NCBI GenBank assembly: GCA_023402175.1
Contig: JAEXCN010000053.1
Span: 1 to 64,000 of the forward strand
DNA from: Pseudomonadota bacterium
Lineage (GTDB): Bacteria; Myxococcota_A; Polyangia; Polyangiales; Polyangiaceae
Reading direction: 5' to 3'
Length of the DNA: 64,000 bases
In this document: piece by piece, positions 1-7,084 of the stretch
How positions within the stretch are numbered: position 1 is the stretch's first letter
How the letters are laid out: every line of letters begins with the position of its first letter
The notes under the pieces: model-generated
What the model was told of the DNA's origin: nothing
The model's input: only the letters and a program-made list of their open reading frames with translations
The model's database searches: none
Translations under genes and position numbers: made by a program

Positions 1-2
1 GC

Positions 3-1589
3 GTGCTCCACGAGAAATGGACGCTCGAGCGCCTGCTCGGCGTCGGAGGGATGGGTGCGGTCTACGCGGCTCGCCATCGGAACGGCGCGCGCGCAGCGGT
101 GAAGGTCCTCTCGCCGTCGATGGGGCGGCTGCCTCACATCCGTAAGCGGTTCCTCCACGAGGGATATGCAGCGAACCGCGTCGACCACGCGGGAGCCGTA
201 AAGGTCCTCGACGACGACGTCATCCAGGACGGCTCCGACGAGGGCACGGCGTATCTCGTGATGGAGCTGCTCGACGGCGAGCCGCTGAGCGATCGTGCGA
301 AGAGTGACCCGCCGCTCACCGAGCGCGATCTGCTCGAGATCGCCGACGGCGTCCTCGCGGTGCTCGATGCGGCGCACGCCAATGGTGTGGTGCATCGCGA
401 TCTCAAGCCGGACAACCTCTTCCTCGCGCGCGATCCCGAGCGCGAAGGCACGCAGATCAAGGTGCTCGATTTCGGGCTCGCCCGGCTGCTCGAAGCCCGC
501 GAGCAGACGATCGCCGGCATGGCCCTCGGGACGCCGACGTACATGTCCCCGGAGCAAGCCGCTGGGCACGTCGACGAGATCGACGGACGTACGGACATCT
601 ACGCGCTCGGATCGATCTTGTTCCAGCTCGTGAGCAACAAGCGCATCCACGATGCTGCGCACACGCTGGGCCTCGTGGTGCGGATGGCGACGACGCCTGC
701 GCCGAAGCTTCGGACGGTCGCGCCCGACGTCTCCGAGCCGTTCGCGCGGATCGTGGACCACGCGCTCGAGTTCAAGCGCGAGGATCGCTACCCGACGGCG
801 GCGGCGATGCGTACGGACGTGCAGGCGGCGCTCGCGATGCTGGCGGCGGAGGGCTCGACCCTCCACGTCGTTCCGGCTTCGTCGTCGGCGTCGCCGAGCC
901 CTGCTCGCGGCGTCGTCACCGCGCCGGCGCTCGCCGATACGGTGCGTGTACCCGCCGTCGTCGCGGCGGCAGCCGCGCCGTCGTTCGCGCCGGATTCGCG
1001 GCGGAGCCGTGATCCACGCGCAGAAAAGGACGCCGGCAGCAGCGTTCCACCGCCGCGCGAGGAGACGACGAACAAGTCGCCGCTTCGGACGCTCGTGCTC
1101 GTGGCGATCGCCGGAGTCGCCGGCTTCTTCGTCTGGGAGAGCGGGCCCGCGCTCGCACGCATGTTCGACGCCAGAGCGGCGGGCCCGGCGATCGCGACGA
1201 GCGCTCCGACCGCTCCGACCGCTCCGACCGCTGAGCGTTCGACGACGATCGATGCATCGTCGCCGACGGATGTCGACGCCGGTCTCGACGCGGCTGCTCC
1301 GGATGACGAAGGCGCATCACCACTCGCGATCGAGCCACTTGATGCATCGATCGACGATCCGTCGGACGCGTCGATCGACGCATCGGATGACGAAGACGAG
1401 GAGGACGAGGACGACGAGCCGGATGCGTCGACCCCGCTGGAGCTCGATGCGTCACTTCCGGTAGCACCCATGCCGAGCGCGAGTCCGCGGCGTGCGGCTC
1501 CGCATCCGACGGCGAAGCCGGTCAAGAAGAAGCGCCCGCCGCGCCGTCCCGGACAGCCGCCGCGCAAGAAGAAGCGCTGGCGCGGCTAG
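3..1589 (+). CDS. Ser/Thr protein kinase, membrane-anchored (5' end outside window)
   Basis: Hanks-type Ser/Thr kinase. The open frame runs to the window edge, and the glycine-rich loop GVGGMGAVY begins only about 13 residues in, so the true start is probably just upstream. Visible motifs are the VIb loop HRDLKPDN, the DFG of subdomain VII and the GTPTYMSPEQA activation/P+1 region, so it looks catalytically competent. The kinase domain fills about residues 8-270. A Ser/Ala/Pro linker follows, then one membrane segment near residues 363-380, then an Ala/Pro/Asp-rich external region with a very acidic stretch and a Lys/Arg-rich tail. This is the usual myxobacterial kinase-TM-low-complexity layout. 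The substrate cannot be read from sequence. Confidence 0.9.
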   Translation: MLHEKWTLERLLGVGGMGAVYAARHRNGARAAVKVLSPSMGRLPHIRKRFLHEGYAANRVDHAGAVKVLDDDVIQDGSDEGTAYLVMELLDGEPLSDRAKSDPPLTERDLLEIADGVLAVLDAAHANGVVHRDLKPDNLFLARDPEREGTQIKVLDFGLARLLEAREQTIAGMALGTPTYMSPEQAAGHVDEIDGRTDIYALGSILFQLVSNKRIHDAAHTLGLVVRMATTPAPKLRTVAPDVSEPFARIVDHALEFKREDRYPTAAAMRTDVQAALAMLAAEGSTLHVVPASSSASPSPARGVVTAPALADTVRVPAVVAAAAAPSFAPDSRRSRDPRAEKDAGSSVPPPREETTNKSPLRTLVLVAIAGVAGFFVWESGPALARMFDARAAGPAIATSAPTAPTAPTAERSTTIDASSPTDVDAGLDAAAPDDEGASPLAIEPLDASIDDPSDASIDASDDEDEEDEDDEPDASTPLELDASLPVAPMPSASPRRAAPHPTAKPVKKKRPPRRPGQPPRKKKRWRG

Positions 1590-1789
1590 AACGACGAAGG
1601 CCCGAGGCGCTCTCAGCAGCCCGCGAGGACGATCGGCGGAAGCCAGCCGGCGAGGCGCTTTCGGCGGACGCGGCGAACGACGCTGGAGATGAAGCGGTAC
1701 ATGACGCGCCCCCACTATTGCGAAGAACGATTGAGGTCAAGAGTGCGCCGTCCGGACATGATGCCGCTCGCCCGTGGCATGATGAGCGC

Positions 1790-2293
1790 GTGACGGAAGC
1801 GAAGGATCTCAAGCGCGCGCTCGTGGAAGCGCTTCTCGCGAAGCTCGACGAAGAGCTCGCCAACATGCGCCGCGCCGCGAAAGACGCGCGCGAAGCAGCC
1901 ACCCACGAAGAAGCGAAGCCGGAGAACGACAAGGACACGCGCGCCCTCGAGGCGTCGTACCTCGCAGGCGCGCAGGCCGCGCGCGTGCGGGAGCTCGAAG
2001 GCGCGGTGAAGGCGATCGGCGGCATGCCTCTGCTCGATCTCACCGGTGGCAAGAGCATCCAGTCCTCGGCGGTGGTGACGCTCGAAGACGAGGACGAGGA
2101 GCGAACCACGTTCTTCGTCGCGCCGTTCGGCGGAGGCATCACGCTCTCGGCCGGAGAGCTCTCGGTGCAGGTCGTCACCCCGCAATCGCCGCGCGGTCAG
2201 GCGCTGCTCGGCCGCACGCAGGGAGATGTGATCGAGGTCCGAGGGACGAGGCCTGGACCTCCGCGCGAGATGACGATCGTCGACGTCTGGTGA
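1790..2293 (+). CDS. GreA/GreB-family transcription elongation factor-like protein
   Basis: 167 residues from GTG 1790; the frame is open further upstream to 1718 but that extension looks non-coding. The N-terminal half is charged and Lys/Glu/Ala-rich, as expected for the coiled-coil finger that Gre factors insert into the RNA polymerase secondary channel. The C-terminal half (FVAPFGGG, then SPRGQALLGRTQGDVIEV) matches the FKBP-like C-terminal domain of GreA/GreB, including the 'SPlGrALlGk..GD.v' signature. It is a divergent Gre homologue; whether it stimulates transcript cleavage or acts otherwise on polymerase cannot be decided, because the acidic finger-tip residues were not identified with confidence. 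Confidence 0.7.
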   Translation: MTEAKDLKRALVEALLAKLDEELANMRRAAKDAREAATHEEAKPENDKDTRALEASYLAGAQAARVRELEGAVKAIGGMPLLDLTGGKSIQSSAVVTLEDEDEERTTFFVAPFGGGITLSAGELSVQVVTPQSPRGQALLGRTQGDVIEVRGTRPGPPREMTIVDVW

Positions 2294-2467
2294 CGAGCGC
2301 GCGCCTCGATCGCTCACGTACTCAGGAACCGTTCGGTCGGTCAGAAAACGTTACCCGCGCGATTCCACGCACGTACGTGGGTGCGGCAACAACCGCACGA
2401 AAATCGGCGCACGTTACGGTTCAGATTGCCTTGCCCGAGACGCACATGGTGCTACACGGCCGCCACC

Positions 2468-3490
2468 ATGAAGCTGGCCACTGCGCTCCTTCCCCTTGCT
2501 CTCTTGTCCTTCGTCTTCACCGGCTGCGCCGCGCAGACCGACGACGATGCCACCAGCGACGCCGATGAGGTCGAGGTCGACTCCGCCGAAGAGGCGATCA
2601 CCGGCGCTCCCTCGAACTTCGGTTACTTCCAGGTCACGCGCCCTGACGTCCGCAAGTGCGTTGCTCCGCTCTGCGGCGGCTTCTTCGTCAAGCGCGTGAA
2701 CGAGGAGAAGACCGTCTGCGCGAACGGAACGAAGCAGGCCGAGTGCTACGTCTCGGCCATTCAGCTGAACGGCGTCGGGCTCTCGGCGCGTGAGGAAGCC
2801 GACTTCCGCAAGGCGCTCGAGAGCGGCAAGGCGCTCGTCAAGGCGCGCTCGTTCAAGACGAAGTTCGGCGGGCAGTACGTCGGTCTCCTCAAGGCCAACG
2901 AGGCCTGGCTCGGCGCGACGGGCTCCGACATCACGAACGGCGGCACGTTCTACCGCGCTGCGGACAACGGCATCAAATGCATCAAGGCGCCGTGCCCGTC
3001 GACGACGGCGTATCAGCTCAACTCGAGCCAGAGCCACAACGTCATCGACGTGAGGCTCGAGAACACGCAGAACGCCGCGGACGAGGCGACGCTGAACCGC
3101 GCGCACAACGCGCTCACGACGAAGGACGGCATCCTCCTCGTCGGTGGCGTTGCGCTCCCGAAGTGCGTGCCGAGCGCGACGAACTGTGGGCCGTTCGCGA
3201 GCGCGACGGAGTTCTACCTCCGCGTCGTCCGTCGCGAGGGCCAGGCGTGCGGGTTCTGGAGCGGTTACGACTGCAACGCCGATCAGTTCTGCAGCTGGGC
3301 GCCGGAAGACATCTGCGGTGCGGCCGATGCTGCGGGCAAGTGCGCGTACAAGCCCCAGTTCTGCATGGCCCTCTACGATCCGGTCTGCGCGTGCGACGGC
3401 AAGACGTACGGCAACTCGTGCGCCGCCGCCGCCGCCGGCGCGTCCGTCTCGAGCAAGGGCGCGTGCGCGCCGTCGCCCGCGGCGAAGTGA
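2468..3490 (+). CDS. DUF6748 lipoprotein with C-terminal Kazal-type protease inhibitor domain
   Basis: 340 residues from ATG 2468, chosen because it gives a clean lipoprotein signal peptide (hydrophobic core then LSFVFTGC with Cys about residue 19); the frame is open upstream without one. After an acidic linker comes a DUF6748-like region (GYFQVTRPDVRKC, PLCGGFFVK). The C-terminus is Cys-rich and ends with a Kazal signature, CMALYDPVCACDGKTYGN..C, typical of secreted serine-protease inhibitors. Expected location is the outer membrane or cell surface. No ribosome-binding site is obvious upstream. A strong hairpin follows the stop. The function is inferred: a surface inhibitor that could protect against own or prey proteases. 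Confidence 0.8.
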   Translation: MKLATALLPLALLSFVFTGCAAQTDDDATSDADEVEVDSAEEAITGAPSNFGYFQVTRPDVRKCVAPLCGGFFVKRVNEEKTVCANGTKQAECYVSAIQLNGVGLSAREEADFRKALESGKALVKARSFKTKFGGQYVGLLKANEAWLGATGSDITNGGTFYRAADNGIKCIKAPCPSTTAYQLNSSQSHNVIDVRLENTQNAADEATLNRAHNALTTKDGILLVGGVALPKCVPSATNCGPFASATEFYLRVVRREGQACGFWSGYDCNADQFCSWAPEDICGAADAAGKCAYKPQFCMALYDPVCACDGKTYGNSCAAAAAGASVSSKGACAPSPAAK

Positions 3491-3526
3491 TCGATCGACG
3501 CGACTGAATAGTTGATGACGAGAACG

Positions 3527-3565
3527 AGGCCGGCGTCTCCTCCATGGGAGGAAGCCGGCCTTGTT
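3527..3565 (+). terminator. Rho-independent-like terminator after the Kazal lipoprotein gene
   Basis: An 8-bp GC stem AGGCCGGC (3527-3534) pairs with GCCGGCCT (3554-3561). An inner 6-bp stem TCCTCC/GGAGGA closes on a 3-nt loop, and TTGTT follows. It sits 37 nt after the lipoprotein stop and before the convergent VOC gene, so it may serve both directions. Confidence 0.6.
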
Positions 3566-3608
3566 GCGTTGTGCAAACTTCGCGTTTCGTGCAGCGGCGA
3601 TGCGCGGA

Positions 3609-4019
3609 CTACCGAGCCGGTCGATGCAGCTCGATGACGACGCCGTCCGGATCGCGCACGAAGATCGCCTCCGCGCCGGTCGGAAAACGCACGCGGTCAC
3701 GCAGGTTGAAACCGGCGGCTTCGATCGCCTTCGCAGCGGCGTCGAGATCGGGGCACTCGAGCGCGATGTGCGTGATGCCTGGTGCTTTCACCGGAACGTC
3801 CATGAGCACGTTCGGCGTGTCCGCGGTCGGCGCGTTGAGCACGAGGTTGAGCTCGAGCCCCGAGGGATGATTCAGGATCGCGACCGGCTCTGGACCGATC
3901 GGGCCGAGCGTCTTCTCGAAGCCGAGGACACGGTAGAACGCGAGCGAGCGTTCGAGGTCGTGGACTCGAATACCGACGTGTGCGAGCCCAGTGATCGCGA
4001 TGGTGGAGGTGGACGCCAC
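3609..4019 (-). CDS. VOC-family (glyoxalase/bleomycin-resistance fold) protein
   Basis: 136 residues and a single VOC module pair. The N-terminal beta-alpha-beta half (GLAHVGIRVHDLERSLAFYRV) carries the first metal-ligand His. The second half (ITHIALECPDLDAAAKAIEA, ending FVRDPDGVVIELH) carries the second His and a C-terminal Glu in the place typical of glyoxalase I/dioxygenase metal ligands. The family covers lactoylglutathione lyases, epimerases, resistance proteins and dioxygenases, so the substrate is not assignable. It is convergent with the lipoprotein gene before it and divergent from the glycosidase that follows. Confidence 0.8.
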   Translation of the reverse strand: MASTSTIAITGLAHVGIRVHDLERSLAFYRVLGFEKTLGPIGPEPVAILNHPSGLELNLVLNAPTADTPNVLMDVPVKAPGITHIALECPDLDAAAKAIEAAGFNLRDRVRFPTGAEAIFVRDPDGVVIELHRPAR

Positions 4020-4087
4020 CTTCGAATTACTAGCATCGACGTCGATGCGATCGTCAAGGCGCAGCGATCGGATCTACGCTCCGCCGC

Positions 4088-4924
4088 GTGAGAGCGAAGC
4101 GAAGGCTCGTCCGCACCGTGTTCTTCGGTGCCATCGTCCTCTCTGCGCTCGCCCTCGTCCTCGTCGTGCGCCGAGGGCCACGGCGCGGCGTTCGAAGCCT
4201 CTCGCGCACGCCGACCGGCGGCGCTGCGCAGGCGGAAGATGATCGCGTGATGCTCGGCGACGACGGCGGCCTCCGCGGGCGCGCGTTCGTCGAGGACGCG
4301 CGTCGCTACGACGTGCGCGTCTGGTCGTTCGGGCTCGAGCGTTACGAGCTCCGCATCGAGGATGCCGGGATGAAGACCGCCCTCGATGCCGTCCTCGCAA
4401 AGACCGACGCCGAGCTCGTGGTCAACGGCGGCTTCTTCGATCCGGAAGGCAAGCCTGTCGGGCTCGCGATCTCGAATGGCGCAGTGCTGTCGCGTCTCGG
4501 AAAGAACCTGTCGGGCGGAGTGCTCGCATCCGATGGCATGCGTGCCGAGCTGTTCGCCGCCGAAGGGTTCGTGCTCCCGGACGGAGGTACATTCGCCATC
4601 CAGTGCCGCCCGCGTCTCGTCGTCGACGGGAAGGCGAACGTGAAGAGCGACGACGGCAAGCGCGCCGAGCGCACTGCGCTGTGTACGCGAGATGCGGGGC
4701 GCACCGTCGACGTCGTCGTCGTGCGCGGGAGTGACGACGGTGAGAGCCCTGGGCCGTCACTCTTCGCGCTCGCGCGCCACCTCGAGGAAGCCGGCTGCGA
4801 AGCGGCGCTCAACCTCGATGGAGGGCCTTCGACCGGGGTCGCGTGGCGCGAAGGCAGCGATGTCAGGCTGCTCGCGCCGCGAGGTCCGGTCCGTCACGTC
4901 GTGGCGTTTCGAGAACGGCGCTGA
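4088..4924 (+). CDS. Phosphodiester glycosidase (NAGPA/DUF2233) domain protein
   Basis: 278 residues. A basic N-terminus and one hydrophobic segment (about residues 10-27) form a signal anchor or signal peptide. The rest is a NAGPA-type domain: VVNGGFFDPEGKPVGLAISNG holds the family's conserved asparagine/glycine cluster and LNLDGGPSTG is the C-terminal signature. The family is named for human N-acetylglucosamine-1-phosphodiester alpha-N-acetylglucosaminidase; bacterial members act outside the cytoplasm on phosphodiester-linked sugars, and this protein's real substrate is unknown. It converges on the hsp20 gene 45 bp away. Confidence 0.8.
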   Translation: MRAKRRLVRTVFFGAIVLSALALVLVVRRGPRRGVRSLSRTPTGGAAQAEDDRVMLGDDGGLRGRAFVEDARRYDVRVWSFGLERYELRIEDAGMKTALDAVLAKTDAELVVNGGFFDPEGKPVGLAISNGAVLSRLGKNLSGGVLASDGMRAELFAAEGFVLPDGGTFAIQCRPRLVVDGKANVKSDDGKRAERTALCTRDAGRTVDVVVVRGSDDGESPGPSLFALARHLEEAGCEAALNLDGGPSTGVAWREGSDVRLLAPRGPVRHVVAFRERR

Positions 4925-4947
4925 CGCTCGCTCCGTTCGAGCGAGCG
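4925..4947. terminator. Short perfect inverted repeat between convergent genes
   Basis: CGCTCGCT (4925-4932) and AGCGAGCG (4940-4947) form a perfect 8-bp stem with a 7-nt loop directly after the glycosidase stop and 22 bp before the hsp20 stop. There is no T-run, so its role as a bidirectional terminator is only suggested by position. Confidence 0.4.
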
Positions 4948-4969
4948 CCATCCTCGCCGTTGAGCGACA

Positions 4970-5437
4970 TCACTTCGCGCCGTTCGACTCGTCCTGCGCG
5001 AGCTGCGGCGCGCTCGTCCGCGGAGCAATCGTGATCTTTCGCGGCTTCGCCTTCGGCTGCTGCGCGACGCGGATCGTGAGCACGCCGTCGGCGAGATCGG
5101 CCGTCAGGCGCTCCGGATCGACCGTCTCGGGAAGCGTGAACGAACGGGTGAACGAGCCGTAGCTCCGACCGAGCCAGACCTTGTCCTTGCCGTTGCCTTC
5201 GTAACGACGCTGACCCTTGATCGTGAGCACGCCGTCGTCGAGCGTGATCTCGAGATCCTCCTGCTTGATCCCCGGGACATCGGCCGTCAAGACGATCTCT
5301 TCTTCGTTCGCGCGGACATCGACCGCGGGAGCGAAGCTCCGGACCGGAGACGCCGCACCGAGGGACGTGCCGGCGATGCCGGTCATCACGTCGTCGAAGA
5401 GACGGTCGAGCATCGGAAGACTGAATGCACTATTCAT
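4970..5437 (-). CDS. Hsp20/alpha-crystallin small heat-shock protein
   Basis: 155 residues from ATG 5437; the frame stays open far upstream but only this start gives the family N-terminus, preceded by a GAGG ribosome-binding site. The alpha-crystallin domain occupies about residues 40-130 (PAVDVRANEEEIVLTADVPG, GVLTIKGQRRYE, then ADGVLTIRV with the signature glycine). A Lys/Pro-rich tail follows with PRKITI in the place of the I-x-I/V motif that docks on neighbouring subunits. It is an ATP-independent holdase forming oligomers in the cytoplasm. It is transcribed away from the 5849 lipoprotein with a 411-bp intergenic region between them. Confidence 0.92.
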   Translation of the reverse strand: MNSAFSLPMLDRLFDDVMTGIAGTSLGAASPVRSFAPAVDVRANEEEIVLTADVPGIKQEDLEITLDDGVLTIKGQRRYEGNGKDKVWLGRSYGSFTRSFTLPETVDPERLTADLADGVLTIRVAQQPKAKPRKITIAPRTSAPQLAQDESNGAK

Positions 5438-5848
5438 GGAAATACCTCGCCAACGAGTGGGCTGTCCGAGTTCGCGGCCGAGCTCGGCGGGCGCGCACCA
5501 TTGCGCTGCCGCCGTCGATGAGGACCGGCGTCCACCGGCTCCTTCGATCGGGGGGAGCGGGTGTCCCCCGTGCGGTCGAGCGGAGCTGGACCCTGTCCAA
5601 CCCGGTCCATCGGCCGTCGTGGATGTGAGGAGAAATAAGACTGCTCTCCCGACCGTCAAGGGCCGGCTCGTGCCTTGCAGCCTCGCAAATTCGGGCCTGT
5701 GCTCGAGCTCCGACGTCGGACACGATGACGTCGTCGTGGCCACGACAGCGCTGTCGCGCGCGTGTGCCATGGCGCACTGCAGGCGCCGCCGAAAGCCCGC
5801 TATTCTGCGTGTTCGACCGATGCACGGTGATTGCTGAGAGCGCGGGCA
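5438..5848. other. Divergent intergenic region, hsp20 / lipoprotein
   Basis: These 411 bp separate the divergent starts of the hsp20 gene and the 5849 lipoprotein. Reading frames here are only extensions of neighbouring frames with arginine/serine-rich, non-protein-like composition. Apart from the possible hsp20 promoter at 5632-5659, no operator, RNA gene or repeat was recognised. Confidence 0.5.
5632..5659 (-). promoter_or_regulatory. Possible housekeeping-type promoter of the hsp20 gene
   Basis: Read on the minus strand, TTGACG (5659-5654) is followed 16 nt later by TATTTC (5637-5632), or after 15 nt by TTATTT. The -35 matches the sigma-70 consensus well; the -10 is weak. Transcription from here would give a leader of about 190 nt before the hsp20 ATG at 5437. 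No CIRCE (HrcA) repeat was seen. Confidence 0.3.
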
Positions 5849-6862
5849 ATGGGTCTTCGTGGGCTCCTCGTCGGTTTGTTGCTGCCGCTCGGTCTTGCTG
5901 CGTGTCCGGGTGAGGAGCACGCCGTGGCGGGCGACGGAAGCCTCGTCGTCGGCGTTCAAGCGGACGACTTCGGGACGCTCGTTGGATCGATGCACGTCGT
6001 CGTGACGCGCGACGGCGAGAGCGTGCGTGACGAGACGCTGATCGCGGCGAGCGGCGCGCCGTCTCCTCTCCCGAAGGAGATCGAGGTGACCGGACGTGCC
6101 GGCTCGCGTGTCGACGTGATCGCCGAGGCGCTCCCGGCGGCGGGTGCCGGAAGCACGACGCCGATCGTCTCGCGCATCGCGTCTGCGCGCCTCCCGGCGA
6201 TCGGCGGAGGGGCGAGCAAGAAGCTCCTTCGCGTGCAGCTCGAGAGCCGATGTGTCGTCGTCCCGAATGCACCTCCGCCGAATGGCACCACGTGCGCCGC
6301 GCCGCTCACCTGCATCGCGGGGGCGTGTCAGTCGAGCGAGGTCGCGGACGACGCGCTCGAAGACTACGAGCCCGGCTGGGCAGCCGCTCCGCCCGACGTC
6401 TGTCGTCCTGCGAGGCGCGGCCCGCCCGAGGTCGTCCTCGGGACGGGACAGACGGACTTTGCGAGCCTCGGCGACGGCCAGGTGCTGCAGCTCGAGAAGG
6501 GACCGCAGGGCGGCCATCACATCTGGATCGCCGTTCGAATGAAGAACCTGCGCCAGTCGGGATCGACGACGACGATCACGTCGAGCATCGAGGGCGATCC
6601 GGAGCCGGTGCCGCCCGCGTCGTTCGTCTTCTCGTTCGATCGCGATGAAGGTGCATACTGCAAGATTTGGGGGCTTCGCTACCAGCTCGATGCCGGCGCG
6701 GGCGACCTGCGGACGGGGTACAAGCGCTTTCTCGGCAAGCGCCTGTCGGTGACCGTCGAGGTGAAGGACTCGACGGGGGCGAAGGCGAGCTCGACGCGCG
6801 TCGTGCAGATCGCGGACAAGCTGCTCTGTCCGGACGGAACCGACTCGTGCAACACGCCGTGA
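5849..6862 (+). CDS. Predicted lipoprotein of unknown function
   Basis: 337 residues from ATG 5849, which begins a lipoprotein signal (MGLRGLLVGLLLPLGLAAC). The mature N-terminal part is beta-rich (LVVGVQADDFGTLVGSMHVV), resembling a carboxypeptidase-like or Ig-like fold. A short Cys-containing patch (CVVVPN...CAAPLTCIAGACQ) follows, and then a second beta-rich domain about residues 200-320. No enzyme motif was found. Similar two-domain lipoproteins are common in myxobacteria, where the middle segment reads 'CaapltCigGaCv'. Anchored in the envelope, role unknown. Confidence 0.75.
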   Translation: MGLRGLLVGLLLPLGLAACPGEEHAVAGDGSLVVGVQADDFGTLVGSMHVVVTRDGESVRDETLIAASGAPSPLPKEIEVTGRAGSRVDVIAEALPAAGAGSTTPIVSRIASARLPAIGGGASKKLLRVQLESRCVVVPNAPPPNGTTCAAPLTCIAGACQSSEVADDALEDYEPGWAAAPPDVCRPARRGPPEVVLGTGQTDFASLGDGQVLQLEKGPQGGHHIWIAVRMKNLRQSGSTTTITSSIEGDPEPVPPASFVFSFDRDEGAYCKIWGLRYQLDAGAGDLRTGYKRFLGKRLSVTVEVKDSTGAKASSTRVVQIADKLLCPDGTDSCNTP

Positions 6863-7084
6863 CGACGTGATGACGCGAGCGCGTGCCCTGGACGCGCTCG
6901 AGTATACGAACGCTCTACCCAGGACGCGCTCGGGCACGGTCGCGATGGAGGCGCACCAGCGTGGCGCTGTGCACGTCAGTCGCGGCCGCGCTCGAAAAGC
7001 CAAGAGCACCCGCGGCGGCGCTCGAGCCGAGCCCGAGCGGTCGGCCGACTTGCTTCGCATGCTCGGGAGACCGAGATTTTCGCC

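Noticed and set aside
5438..5660. CIRCE operator upstream of hsp20
   Set aside because: No TTAGCACTC-N9-GAGTGCTAA repeat found.
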